Shown: positions 8,379-17,332, counted from the stretch's first letter. The stretch: 64,000 nucleotides of DNA from Streptomyces sp. NBC_00659 (GCF_036226925.1 NZ_CP109031.1:7502001-7566000); one strand, 5' to 3'. Translations and numbers: made by a program. Notes: generated by a model from the letters alone, not told the origin.

Positions 8379-10265
8379 ATGACTGTAGGACAACTCCCGG
8401 AACAGGTACTGGAGTTCGCGCGGTATCTCAACGGGCTTGTGGAGCGGCTCGACCGGAGCGGCGGCTGGTGCGGAGTCTTCTGGCAACGCGACCCCGAGGG
8501 CATGCGAGCGTGCCTCGAAGGCCAGGAGGTGCCGCCCTGGGATGTCGTCGCGGCACTGCTCCAGGACGTCCTCGCACAGTACGGCGAGCGTGCCGCCGCC
8601 CAGGAGACGGCGCGGGCTCACCCGCTGTACGAGGCCTCGCTGGCCGCGTACGACGTCCGTCCGGGCGCCCGGGAGGCTCTCGGCGACCGCCTGGACGTCA
8701 TGCTCCGCGAACAGCGCTACGCCGCCGAACGCCAGGCCGAACTGAGCGGACGGCTCCCCTCGGTCGTTTCCCGGGGGGAGGCCGAGGCGATCCGCCTGGA
8801 CCTCGCCTGGGCTCAGGACGATCATGAACGGGCCACCGCCCGCTGCGCCGAACTGCGCCACCGCATGGACAACGTCGACCGCCACGCCCTGCGGGCCCGT
8901 GCGCGGAGCGCGCCGGGTTTCCCGGCTCCGGCCGCCGGGGGCGGCGTGTGGACGCCGCAGCCGGAGAACCGGGCGGACCCGTCGGAGGGGCACCTGCCCG
9001 AACGGCATCCGTCGGGAGGCAACCGGTTCGACGGGGACCTGCCCGCGGGGGATCCGTACGGAGCGGGAGGTGTCCGGCCCGGCCGGGAGACGGGCGCGCC
9101 GGGCGGCGAGGCGGAACCCAGGTCCCCGCTGACGAACCGCGTGTCGAACCACGCACCGGGCCACGACGCACAGCCCCGGTTCCGGCCCGCGGCGCACATG
9201 CCGGGCCACGACGCGCGGCCCCTGTCCCCGCCGACGGACTACTCGCCGGGCCGCGACGCCCAGCCTCGGCCCCCGGCTGCGGACCACTCGCCGGGCTACG
9301 ACGCCGAGCCCGAGCCCCGGCCCACCGGCCACGTGCCGGGTCACCACGCGCAGCCCCTGTCCCCGGCTGCGGACCACTCGCCCGGATATGACGCGCAGCC
9401 CGGGTCCCCAGCGGCAGAGCCCCCCTCGAGCGGTCAGCGGGCCCACGACCGGGGGGCCGTGTCCGCTCCGACGCATGACAGGACCCCGCCCGGCGCCGAC
9501 GAGTATCCGGTGAAGCGCTCCAAGCGCCGCCGCAGAGGGGGCGCGCGCTTCGCCGGGATGGCGGAGCCGGACGTGCAGGCGGTGGTGCCGGAGTCGGGTC
9601 CCGTGCTGCCCGCCCCGCCCGCGCAGAGCCGGCGTACGCCCCGCGGCGCGCGTTTCGCGGGAGCCGCCGAGGAGTCCGCGCCCCCGCGCGCGGGGGCGGG
9701 CACCGAGACGGTGGCCGGGGCGGAGCCGCGGGACGAGGACGCGCGGCGGCTCACCGCCGAGGCCGTCGCGACGCTCACGCGGCTGCGGAGCGAAGGCCGC
9801 AGCGGCGAGGCGCACGCCGTGCTCGTCGAAGCCGCGTACTGGCCTCCCGCACGCTTCCCCCTGCTCGCCGCCGAACTGCACCGCGCCGGCCTCGACGCGG
9901 ACTGGGCCACCCTGCTCTGGGAGGCGGCCTCGCTGCCCGCCGACCGGCTGGTCGCCGCCGCCGACGCGCTCGCCGCCGCCGACCGCACCGCCGACGGCAG
10001 GCAGATGCTGCGCCAGGGCGTCACCCGGCCCGCGCCGGAGATCGGGGCCGCCGTCCTCGGCCTCGCCGACGAGGGCCGCGGCCGCGAGATCAGTGCTCTC
10101 CTCGACGCGTACGTCCGCGTACGGACCCCGGAGGAGGCCGCCCGCAGCGCCGAGACGGACCCGCAGCGCCTCGTACCGCTTCTCCTGCGGGCGGCCCGGG
10201 GCGTGTCCGACGAATGCCAGTGGGACCTGGTCCACGCCCTGCGCGTGGCCGGCTTCACGGCGTGA
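8379..10265 (+). CDS. large repeat-containing protein of unknown function
   Basis: 628 aa from the ATG at 8379, 8 nt after GGGGA. It has three parts. Residues 1-175 form a helical domain (PEQVLEFARYLNGLVERLDR...WCGVFWQRDPEGMRACLEG) with a charged coiled-coil-like stretch. Residues about 180-400 are Pro/Gly/His-rich and contain six imperfect copies of a 14-17-residue unit built on PGHDAQPxxPxADHS. A basic patch KRSKRRRRGGARFAG and its echo RRTPRGARFAG follow. The C-terminal 170 residues are Ala/Leu-rich helical repeats. No enzyme motif is visible. Similar genus-restricted hypotheticals are often mislabelled as viral UL36-like proteins. Confidence 0.7.
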   Translation: MTVGQLPEQVLEFARYLNGLVERLDRSGGWCGVFWQRDPEGMRACLEGQEVPPWDVVAALLQDVLAQYGERAAAQETARAHPLYEASLAAYDVRPGAREALGDRLDVMLREQRYAAERQAELSGRLPSVVSRGEAEAIRLDLAWAQDDHERATARCAELRHRMDNVDRHALRARARSAPGFPAPAAGGGVWTPQPENRADPSEGHLPERHPSGGNRFDGDLPAGDPYGAGGVRPGRETGAPGGEAEPRSPLTNRVSNHAPGHDAQPRFRPAAHMPGHDARPLSPPTDYSPGRDAQPRPPAADHSPGYDAEPEPRPTGHVPGHHAQPLSPAADHSPGYDAQPGSPAAEPPSSGQRAHDRGAVSAPTHDRTPPGADEYPVKRSKRRRRGGARFAGMAEPDVQAVVPESGPVLPAPPAQSRRTPRGARFAGAAEESAPPRAGAGTETVAGAEPRDEDARRLTAEAVATLTRLRSEGRSGEAHAVLVEAAYWPPARFPLLAAELHRAGLDADWATLLWEAASLPADRLVAAADALAAADRTADGRQMLRQGVTRPAPEIGAAVLGLADEGRGREISALLDAYVRVRTPEEAARSAETDPQRLVPLLLRAARGVSDECQWDLVHALRVAGFTA

Positions 10266-10605
10266 CGGCCGCCGCCCCGGAGCGTCGGCCGTCACACCCG
10301 TCCGGGGCGGAGGCCCGTCACGCCCGTCACACGGGCGCGCCAGGGGCGCACCATTCGGCCGACTGGCTCGCTCCACATGGCGTTCCGCCTGGCTTTCCGC
10401 CCGGTCCTCTGCCCGGTCCTCCGATCGGCCGTACCTCCCGCTCCACCGGCCACGTCACTCACCCGTGAGGGTCAGAAACGTGATCGACTCAGCGGGTTAA
10501 CGACGATGGTCTTGGCAAGGCTGTCCGGGGGGCTTACTTTCGAGCCTCTACAGCCTTTGTCTACGGGCGTAGAGGCTCTCTGACGTCCCGTCGAAGGAGC
10601 AGCTC
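10266..10605. other. 340-bp intergenic region before the pyrimidine cluster
   Basis: No gene is seen. The last 100 bp hold a sigma70-like promoter and a nested inverted repeat (entry 10512-10578). The first 220 bp are GC-rich with no clear element. Confidence 0.6.
10512..10578 (+). promoter_or_regulatory. promoter with operator dyad over the start site
   Basis: TTGGCA (10512-10517), a 17-bp spacer and TACTTT (10535-10540) form a good housekeeping promoter. Immediately downstream GAGCCTCTAC (10542-10551) and its exact complement GTAGAGGCTC (10569-10578) form a 10-bp dyad with a 17-bp spacer, and TCTACG-gg-CGTAGA is nested at 10560-10573. The predicted transcription start (about 10547) lies in the left arm, so a bound regulator would block initiation. 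The nearby PucR protein is the natural candidate. Confidence 0.65.
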
Positions 10606-11448
10606 ATGGGCAACGTCGTACGTGCCGCCCTGGTCCAGGCCACCTGGACCGGCGACACCGAATCCATGGTCGCCAAACATGTGGAGCACGCCCACGAGGC
10701 GGCCCGGCAGGGTGCCAAGGTCATCGGGTTCCAGGAAGTCTTCAACGCCCCCTACTTCTGCCAGGTCCAGGAGCCGGAGCACTACGGCTGGGCGGAGCCG
10801 GTTCCCGACGGGCCCACCGTCACCCGTATGCGGGAGCTCGCGCGCGAGACCGGCATGGTGATCGTCGTGCCCGTGTTCGAGGTCGAGCAGTCCGGGTTCT
10901 ACTACAACACCGCGGCCGTGATCGACTCCGACGGCACCTACCTCGGCAAGTACCGCAAGCACCACATCCCGCAGGTGAAGGGGTTCTGGGAGAAGTACTA
11001 CTTCAAGCCCGGCAACCTCGGCTGGCCCGTCTTCGACACGGCCGTCGGCAGGATCGGCGTCTACATCTGCTACGACCGGCACTTCCCCGAAGGCTGGCGG
11101 CAGCTCGGTCTGAACGGCGCCCAGCTCGTGTACAACCCCTCCGCCACCTCCCGCGGCCTCTCCGCCCATCTCTGGCAGCTGGAACAGCCCGCGGCGGCCG
11201 TCGCCAACGAGTACTTCATCGCCGCGATCAACCGGGTCGGGCAGGAGGAGTACGGCGACAACGACTTCTACGGAACCTCGTACTTCGTCGACCCGCGCGG
11301 ACAGTTCGTCGGCGAGAGGGCGAGCGACAAGGCCGAGGAACTCATCGTCCGCGACCTGGACTTCGGCCTCATCGAGGAAGTACGCCAACAGTGGGCGTTC
11401 TACCGCGACCGGCGCCCCGACGCCTACGAAGGGCTGGTGCAGCCATGA
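10606..11448 (+). CDS. beta-ureidopropionase (nitrilase superfamily), copy 1
   Basis: 280 aa. The start is set by AGGAG 6 nt upstream. The nitrilase triad is intact: Glu44 (GFQEVF), Lys118 (KYRKHHIP) and Cys155 (YICYDRHF). The closest known activity is hydrolysis of N-carbamoyl-beta-alanine or N-carbamoyl-beta-aminoisobutyrate to the beta-amino acid, CO2 and ammonia, the last hydrolytic step of reductive pyrimidine breakdown; N-carbamoylputrescine amidase is the main alternative. It overlaps the aminotransferase by ATGA, so the two are co-translated, and a near-twin lies at 14700. Confidence 0.85.
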   Translation: MGNVVRAALVQATWTGDTESMVAKHVEHAHEAARQGAKVIGFQEVFNAPYFCQVQEPEHYGWAEPVPDGPTVTRMRELARETGMVIVVPVFEVEQSGFYYNTAAVIDSDGTYLGKYRKHHIPQVKGFWEKYYFKPGNLGWPVFDTAVGRIGVYICYDRHFPEGWRQLGLNGAQLVYNPSATSRGLSAHLWQLEQPAAAVANEYFIAAINRVGQEEYGDNDFYGTSYFVDPRGQFVGERASDKAEELIVRDLDFGLIEEVRQQWAFYRDRRPDAYEGLVQP

Positions 11449-12728
11449 CCGACCTGTACACCCGCCACCAGGCCGTCCTGCCCGAGTGGCTCGCCCTGTA
11501 CTACGAGGACCCGATCGAGATCACCCACGGCGAGGGCCGCCACGTCTGGGACGCCGACGGCAACAGGTACCTCGACTTCTTCGGCGGCATCCTCACCACG
11601 ATGACCGCGCACGCCCTGCCCGAGGTGACGAAGGCCGTCAGCGAGCAGGCCGGCCGGATCATCCACTCCTCGACGCTCTACCTCAACCGGCCGATGGTCG
11701 AACTCGCCGAGCGCGTCGCCCAGTTGTCCGGGATCCCGGACGCCCGTGTCTTCTTCACCACCTCCGGCACCGAGGCGAACGACACGGCCCTGCTGCTCGC
11801 CACCGCCTACCGGCAGAGCAACCAGATCCTCGCCATGCGCAACAGCTACCACGGCCGGTCGTTCAGCGCGGTCGGGATCACCGGCAACAAGGGCTGGTCA
11901 CCCACCTCCCTGTCGCCGCTCCAGACGCTGTACGTGCACGGCGGCGTCCGCACCCGCGGCCCCTACGCCGACCTCGACGACGCCGCGTTCATCGACGCCT
12001 GCGTCGAGGACCTCAAGGACCTGCTCGGCCATGTCCGCCCGCCCGCCGCCCTGATCGCCGAACCGATCCAGGGCGTCGGCGGCTTCACCGCTCCGCCCGA
12101 CGGCCTGTACGCAGCCTTCCGCGACGTGCTCCAGGAGCACGGCATCCTCTGGATCGCCGACGAGGTGCAGACGGGCTGGGGCCGCACCGGCGAGCACTTC
12201 TGGGGCTGGCAGGCCCACGCCGCCTCCGGCCCGCCCGACATGCTCACCTTCGCCAAGGGCATCGGCAACGGCATGTCCGTCGGCGGGGTCGTCGCCCGCG
12301 CCGAGATCATGAACTGCCTGGACTCCAACTCCATCTCGACCTTCGGCGGTTCACCGGTCACGATGGCGGCGGGGCTCGCGAATCTCACCTACCTCCTCGA
12401 ACACGACCTCCAGGGCAACGCCCGGCGCGTCGGCGGCCTGCTGATCGAACGGCTCCGCGCGGTCGCCGCGCAGTTCGGCGGTGTCCGCGAGGTGCGCGGG
12501 CGCGGACTGATGATCGGCATCGAACTGGTGCGGCCCGGTACCGACCGCGCGAACCCCGAAGGGGCCGCGGCGGTACTCGAAGCGGCCCGCGAGGATGGCC
12601 TGTTGATCGGCAAGGGCGGCGGTCACGACACCAGCGTGCTGCGCATCGCCCCGCCGCTCTCCCTCACCGTCGCGGAGGCGGAGGAGGGCGCGTCGATCCT
12701 GGAACGCGCCCTGAGGCGGGCCCAGTAA
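11445..12728 (+). CDS. class III aminotransferase, likely beta-alanine/BAIBA type
   Basis: 427 aa. The start codon overlaps the previous stop (ATGA at 11445). Fold-type I class III motifs are present: GTEANDTALL, the LWIADEVQTGWGRTG segment that holds the PLP-ring Asp, and the Schiff-base Lys271 in TFAKGIGNGMSVGG. Members move the amino group of omega- or beta-amino acids to pyruvate, glyoxylate or 2-oxoglutarate. Because it is fused translationally to a beta-ureidopropionase, the likely substrate is beta-alanine or beta-aminoisobutyrate, giving a semialdehyde. Exact acceptor is not predictable. Confidence 0.85.
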   Translation: MTDLYTRHQAVLPEWLALYYEDPIEITHGEGRHVWDADGNRYLDFFGGILTTMTAHALPEVTKAVSEQAGRIIHSSTLYLNRPMVELAERVAQLSGIPDARVFFTTSGTEANDTALLLATAYRQSNQILAMRNSYHGRSFSAVGITGNKGWSPTSLSPLQTLYVHGGVRTRGPYADLDDAAFIDACVEDLKDLLGHVRPPAALIAEPIQGVGGFTAPPDGLYAAFRDVLQEHGILWIADEVQTGWGRTGEHFWGWQAHAASGPPDMLTFAKGIGNGMSVGGVVARAEIMNCLDSNSISTFGGSPVTMAAGLANLTYLLEHDLQGNARRVGGLLIERLRAVAAQFGGVREVRGRGLMIGIELVRPGTDRANPEGAAAVLEAAREDGLLIGKGGGHDTSVLRIAPPLSLTVAEAEEGASILERALRRAQ

Positions 12729-12882
12729 CGGATCGTGAGCAAGGGCGGGTGAGCCGAAGGGGCGGGCGGTGTCGAAGACCCCGGCGCGCGAAGACCCGAA
12801 GGACCGGGTGCGCGTCGGGTCCTCGACACCGGCCGCAGCGCTCCGGAGGCGAACCGAGCCAAAGACAAAGGGGAACGCCGCC

Positions 12883-14439
12883 ATGACCACCGCCCTGGAA
12901 CCCGCCCTGTCGGTACGCCAGGTCCTCGCCCTGGACCGGGTGCTCGCCGGAGAGCCCGAGGTGGTGGCCGGTGCCGGCCACCTGGACCGGTCCGTCCGTT
13001 GGGTGCACGTCGCCGAGGCCGCCGATGTGGGCGTCATGCTCAGCGGCGGCGAAATGGTGCTCACGACCGGGGTGCTGCTCGCGGGTGACCCCGACGCCCA
13101 GGCCGAGTACATCCGTTCGCTGCACCGGGCCGAGGCCGCGGCCGTCGTCCTCGGTCTCGGCCGGGCCTTCCCGGCGCCCCCGGACGTGATGCGCCGGGCC
13201 GCCGAACGCTGCGGGCTGCCGATGGTGGTACTCCACCGCCCGTTCCCCTTCGCCGAGTTGACGGAGGAGGTCCAGTCCCGGCTGGTACGGCACAAGTTCG
13301 CGGCCGTGAGCCTCTCCGAGTCCGTACGCACCGCGCTGACCGGGCTGATCACCACAGGCGCCCCGCTCCAGCGCATGCTCGACGAGATCGCCGTGCACGC
13401 CGCCTGCCCCGTCGTCGTCACCAACCTCGCCCACCGGGTCCTCGCCACCGCCGGTGAACGCTCCGCCGTCGACGACGTCCTGCGCGACTGGGACCGTATC
13501 GCCCGGCAGGCGGGCGGCATCGAGGTCGACGGATGGATCCGCGCCGAACTGGGCGGACGGGGGGAGAGATGGGGCCGCCTGGTGCTGTGCGGCCACCGGG
13601 GCGACGCGGCGACCGGGCGGCTCCTCGCCGACCGTGCCGCCGAGGCCCTGGTCCTGCACCGCATGCTCGGCGGCCCCGCCCACTCCTGGGAGGAGGAGTC
13701 CGCGCAGGGGCTGCTGACCGACCTGGTGAGCGGTGTCGTACCGGCCCGCCAGCTCCTGCCGCGCGCGCGGGCCGCCGGACTGCCCGTGAACCGCCGCACC
13801 TTCGTGCCGCTGGTCGTACGCGACGGCGACCCGGCCCAACTCGGCCGTGTGCTCAGGCTGCTGGGACTGCCGGGGCTCGTCGCCGAACTGTCCGACGGAG
13901 CCACCGCCGTGCTGCTCAGCCTCCCGCGCGACCAGGACGCGGAGGCACTGGCCGAGCACTTCGCCGTACGGCTGCGGGACGAGACCGGGGTCCCCGCGGT
14001 CGTGTCCGCCGCCGGAGCTCGTACCGTCTGGGACGACGTGCCCGTCGGACTGCGGGAAGCCCTGCACGTCGCCGAGGCCGCCGCCGGCACACCCGCCGAC
14101 CAGGACCGGCCCGCGCTGGTCCGGCTGCGTGACGTGCATCTGCGCGGTCTCGTCCGGCTGCTCCGGGACGATCCGCACGTCCAGTCCTTCGCGGAACGCG
14201 AACTCGACGGGCTGCTGTGCGGACCGCGGGCGGATCCCCGGCTGCTGCCCGTCCTGCGGACCTACCTCGCCACCGGGCGCAACAAGTCGCGCACGGCGCA
14301 GCTCCACCACGTCAGCCGGCCCGCGCTCTACCGCCGCCTCGAGGCCATACAGGCCCGCCTCGGCGTCGACCTCGACGACTTCGAACAGGCCGCGTCCGTC
14401 CACATCGCCCTGCTCGCGCACGACGCACAGCAGCGGTGA
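12883..14439 (+). CDS. PucR-family transcriptional regulator
   Basis: 518 aa. The ATG at 12883 follows AAGGGGAAC; the open frame before it is poorly coding. There is an N-terminal PucR domain (from VRQVLALDRVLAGEPEVVAG to about residue 130, with LSGGEMVLTTG), a central GGDEF-like CdaR region, and a C-terminal helix-turn-helix (LRTYLATGRNKSRTAQLHHVSRPALYRRLEAIQARLG, about 455-495). Family members sense purine/pyrimidine or amino-acid catabolites and control their degradation genes. It sits between the two ureidopropionase genes, so local control is likely. Confidence 0.88.
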   Translation: MTTALEPALSVRQVLALDRVLAGEPEVVAGAGHLDRSVRWVHVAEAADVGVMLSGGEMVLTTGVLLAGDPDAQAEYIRSLHRAEAAAVVLGLGRAFPAPPDVMRRAAERCGLPMVVLHRPFPFAELTEEVQSRLVRHKFAAVSLSESVRTALTGLITTGAPLQRMLDEIAVHAACPVVVTNLAHRVLATAGERSAVDDVLRDWDRIARQAGGIEVDGWIRAELGGRGERWGRLVLCGHRGDAATGRLLADRAAEALVLHRMLGGPAHSWEEESAQGLLTDLVSGVVPARQLLPRARAAGLPVNRRTFVPLVVRDGDPAQLGRVLRLLGLPGLVAELSDGATAVLLSLPRDQDAEALAEHFAVRLRDETGVPAVVSAAGARTVWDDVPVGLREALHVAEAAAGTPADQDRPALVRLRDVHLRGLVRLLRDDPHVQSFAERELDGLLCGPRADPRLLPVLRTYLATGRNKSRTAQLHHVSRPALYRRLEAIQARLGVDLDDFEQAASVHIALLAHDAQQR

Positions 14440-14465
14440 GGGCCCGAGCGGCGGCGACAGCCCTG

Positions 14466-14516
14466 AGAACCCGAACCCGACGCGAACCCGAACGCGAACC
14501 CGAACCCGAACGCGAC
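14466..14516. repeat. hexamer-based repeat (cgaacc/cgaacg)
   Basis: About eight imperfect copies of CGAACC or CGAACG run between the PucR stop and the second ureidopropionase gene. Further on, an 11-bp near-repeat GTGACACCGTG (14595-14605) and GTGACACGGTG (14627-14637) lies 62-105 bp upstream of the next start; its CACCGTG/CACGGTG cores are also mutually inverted. Confidence 0.6.
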
Positions 14517-14699
14517 CGTGACAGCGGTGAGGACCCGGCGGGCAACAGCGGTGAAACACAGAACCACTCGGCTGAAACACGGGAGAACGCGGAGGTGACA
14601 CCGTGGAACGGCACAGCACTTCGGACGTGACACGGTGCAACTCAAAGAAGGGGCCGGGGCTTTCTAGTCTCCTCGCACACCGAGCGACCGGAGGTCCCG

Positions 14700-15542
14700 A
14701 TGAGCAGAGTGATCCGCGCCGCCGTCTTCCAGACCGCATGGACCGGCGACAAGGAATCGATGATCCAGGTCCACGAGCAGGCGGCCCGCGACGCGGCCGC
14801 GCAGGGCGCACAGGTCCTGTGCTTCCAGGAGCTGTTCTACGGACCGTACTTCTGCCAGGTCCAGGACAAGGAGTTCTACGCGTACGCCGAGCAGATCCCC
14901 GAGGGCCCGATCATCCGGCGCTTCCAGGCGCTGGCGAAGGAACTGGGCCTCGTCCTCGTGCTGCCGATGTACGAGGAGGAGCAGCCCGGCGTCCTGTACA
15001 ACACGGCGGCCGTGATCGACGCCGACGGCTCCTACCTGGGCAAGTACCGCAAGACGCACATTCCCCAAGTTCCCGGATTCTGGGAGAAGTTCTACTTCCG
15101 GCCCGGGAACTCCGGCTGGCCCGTCTTCGACACGGCCGTGGGCCGGATCGGCGTCTACATCTGCTACGACCGGCACTTCCCGGAAGGCTGGCGGGCTCTC
15201 GGACTCGCGGGTGCCGAGATCGTCTTCAACCCCTCGGCCACCTCACGCGGTCTGTCCGGCTACCTCTGGCAGCTGGAGCAGCCGGCCGCGGCCGTGGCCA
15301 ACGAGTACTTCGTGGGCGCGATCAACCGGGTCGGGCAGGAGGAGTACGGCGACAACGACTTCTACGGGACCTCGTACTTCGTGGACCCCGAGGCCCAGTT
15401 CGTCGGCGAGGTGGCGAGCGACAAGGAGAGCGAACTCGTCGTCCGCGACCTGGACATGGCCAAGCTCCGCGAGGTCCGCGACCGGTGGCAGTTCTACCGC
15501 GACCGCGCCCCGGGGGCCTACGGGCCGCTGACCGCGCCCTAG
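14700..15542 (+). CDS. beta-ureidopropionase (nitrilase superfamily), copy 2
   Basis: 280 aa, collinear with the copy at 10606 and mostly identical through the catalytic half (FDTAVGRIGVYICYDRHFPE shared). The triad is Glu44, Lys118, Cys155. GGAGG 5 nt upstream sets the start. Differences concentrate in the region around residues 50-100, which lines the active-site entrance in this family, so substrate preference may differ. Its stop codon TAG lies within the outer end of the inverted-repeat element at 15539. It leads toward the dihydropyrimidinase, LLM enzyme and permease. Confidence 0.85.
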   Translation: MSRVIRAAVFQTAWTGDKESMIQVHEQAARDAAAQGAQVLCFQELFYGPYFCQVQDKEFYAYAEQIPEGPIIRRFQALAKELGLVLVLPMYEEEQPGVLYNTAAVIDADGSYLGKYRKTHIPQVPGFWEKFYFRPGNSGWPVFDTAVGRIGVYICYDRHFPEGWRALGLAGAEIVFNPSATSRGLSGYLWQLEQPAAAVANEYFVGAINRVGQEEYGDNDFYGTSYFVDPEAQFVGEVASDKESELVVRDLDMAKLREVRDRWQFYRDRAPGAYGPLTAP

Positions 15543-15737
15543 TGCCGCGACAGGCAACGTTCGCCCCGTCGCGACTCCCGGCACGCTCCCCCAAGCTCTT
15601 CGAGCAGGGGGCACCCCCACTCGCCGCACCGGCCGAAAGCCCAAGTACATCCAGTACGAGGACTTCCGGCCGGCACACCGAGAGCACGCACCGGGCGCCG
15701 CTCCTTGACGGGCAAACATTGCCTGCCGCGGCACTAG
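15539..15737. mobile_element. MITE-like element with about 31-bp terminal inverted repeats
   Basis: The left end (15540-15570, TAGTGCCGCGACAGGCAACG...) and right end (15707-15736) are near-perfect inverted repeats with about four differences, bounded on both sides by CTAG, a very rare tetranucleotide in this DNA and a plausible 4-bp target duplication. The 197-bp interior has no gene but two hairpins: CCCCC-aa-GCTC-ttc-GAGC-a-GGGGG (about 15588-15616) and an 11-bp arm pair with CCGGCCGAAAG near 15638. No transposase is encoded, so it would need one in trans. The insertion supplies the TAG stop of the upstream gene. Confidence 0.65.
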
Positions 15738-15912
15738 TGACGCCCCGTGCCGCGGGTCCGGGCATCGGGCCGCCGGACCCGCGGCGCGGTGGTCCGCACG
15801 GGTCGTCCCGCGAACCGCCCCACGAGCTTCCTCGCGAGGAAACAGTGCCGACCTCAGTCCCTGACAGCCTCACAACCCCCTCAGCGCACGCCCGACCGGA
15901 AGGAGAGGGAGC
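15738..15912. other. remaining spacer before dihydropyrimidinase
   Basis: After the inverted-repeat element, this 175-bp GC-rich spacer shows no gene; it ends with the AAGGAGAGGGAG ribosome-binding region of the next gene. Together with the element it accounts for the 370-bp gap after 15542. Confidence 0.5.
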
Positions 15913-17313
15913 ATGAGCCGTACCGTCATCCGGGGTGGTCTCGTCATCACCGCGTCCGACGAGATCCACGCCGACGTCCTGATCGAGGACGGCCGGATCG
16001 CCGCCCTCGCCGCGTCGGGCACGCCCGCGGCCGAGTCGTGGACGGCCGAGCGCGCCATAGACGCCACCGGCAAGTACGTGATCCCGGGCGGCGTCGACGC
16101 CCACACCCACATGGAACTGCCCTTCGGCGGCACCTTCGCCTCCGACACGTTCGAGACCGGCACCCGGGCCGCCGCCTGGGGCGGTACCACCACCATCATC
16201 GACTTCGCCGTCCAGAGCGTCGGCCGCTCCCTGCGCGAGGGCCTCGACGCGTGGAACGCCAAGGCGGACGGCAACTGCGCCATCGACTACGGCTTCCACA
16301 TGATCGTCTCCGACGTGAACCAGGAGACGCTCAAGGAGATGGACCTGCTGGTCGAGGAGGGCGTCACCTCCTTCAAGCAGTTCATGGCCTATCCGGGCGT
16401 CTTCTACAGCGACGACGGCCAGATCCTGCGCGCCATGCAGCGCTCCGCCGAGAACGGCGGCCTGATCATGATGCACGCCGAGAACGGCATCGCGATCGAC
16501 GTGCTCGTCGAACAGGCGCTGGCCCGCGGCGAGACCGACCCGCGCTTCCACGGGGAGGTGCGCAAGGCACTGCTGGAGGCCGAGGCCACCCACCGCGCCA
16601 TCAAGCTCGCCCAGGTCGCGGGCGCCCCGCTCTACGTCGTGCACGTCTCGGCGACCGAGGCCGTCGCCGAACTGGCCCGCGCGCGCGACGAGGGTCTGAA
16701 CGTCTTCGGCGAGACCTGCCCCCAGTACCTGTTCCTGTCGACCGACAACCTCGCGGAACCGGACTTCGAGGGTGCGAAGTACGTGTGCAGTACGCCGCTC
16801 CGCCCCAAGGAGCACCAGGCGGCCCTGTGGCGGGGCCTGCGCACCAACGACCTCCAGGTCGTGTCGACGGACCACTGCCCGTTCTGCTTCGTCGGCCAGA
16901 AGGAACTCGGCCGCGGCGACTTCTCGAAGATCCCCAACGGCCTCCCCGGCGTCGAGAACCGCATGGACCTGCTCCACCAGGCCGTCGTCGACGGGCACAT
17001 CTCCCGCCGCCGCTGGATCGAGATCGCCTGTGCCACACCGGCCCGGATGTTCGGCCTGTACCCGAAGAAGGGCACCATCGCCCCGGGCGCCGACGCCGAC
17101 GTCGTCATCTACGACCCGCACGCCGAACAGATCATGTCGGTCGAGACCCACCACATGAACGTCGACTACTCGGCGTACGAAGGAAAGCGCGTCACCGGAC
17201 GGGTCGAGACCGTGCTGTCGCGCGGCGAAATGGTCATCACCGACCGGGAGTTCACCGGGCGCGCGGGCCACGGCGTCTACACCCCCCGTTCCACCTGTCA
17301 GTACCTTCTCTGA
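15913..17313 (+). CDS. hydA: dihydropyrimidinase / D-hydantoinase
   Basis: 466 aa. All metal-centre residues of the cyclic amidohydrolase family are visible: His64 and His66 (VDAHTH), carboxylated Lys155 (SFKQFMAYPG), His188 (MMHAEN), His244 (VVHVS) and Asp320 (STDHCPF). The enzyme opens dihydrouracil, dihydrothymine or 5-substituted hydantoins to N-carbamoyl amino acids in the cytoplasm. Its product is the substrate of the neighbouring beta-ureidopropionases. AAGGAGAGGGAG lies directly upstream, and the LLM gene follows 19 bp later. Confidence 0.93.
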   Translation: MSRTVIRGGLVITASDEIHADVLIEDGRIAALAASGTPAAESWTAERAIDATGKYVIPGGVDAHTHMELPFGGTFASDTFETGTRAAAWGGTTTIIDFAVQSVGRSLREGLDAWNAKADGNCAIDYGFHMIVSDVNQETLKEMDLLVEEGVTSFKQFMAYPGVFYSDDGQILRAMQRSAENGGLIMMHAENGIAIDVLVEQALARGETDPRFHGEVRKALLEAEATHRAIKLAQVAGAPLYVVHVSATEAVAELARARDEGLNVFGETCPQYLFLSTDNLAEPDFEGAKYVCSTPLRPKEHQAALWRGLRTNDLQVVSTDHCPFCFVGQKELGRGDFSKIPNGLPGVENRMDLLHQAVVDGHISRRRWIEIACATPARMFGLYPKKGTIAPGADADVVIYDPHAEQIMSVETHHMNVDYSAYEGKRVTGRVETVLSRGEMVITDREFTGRAGHGVYTPRSTCQYLL

Positions 17314-17332
17314 GCGACCAGGAGTGGCGCCA

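Noticed and set aside
8355..10376. Very long minus-strand open frame opposite the repeat-containing protein
   Set aside because: Third-position G/C bias favours the plus-strand gene; the minus translation is Arg/Gly/Pro-rich without domains and lacks a ribosome-binding site. Same reasoning applies to similar long antisense frames opposite most genes here.
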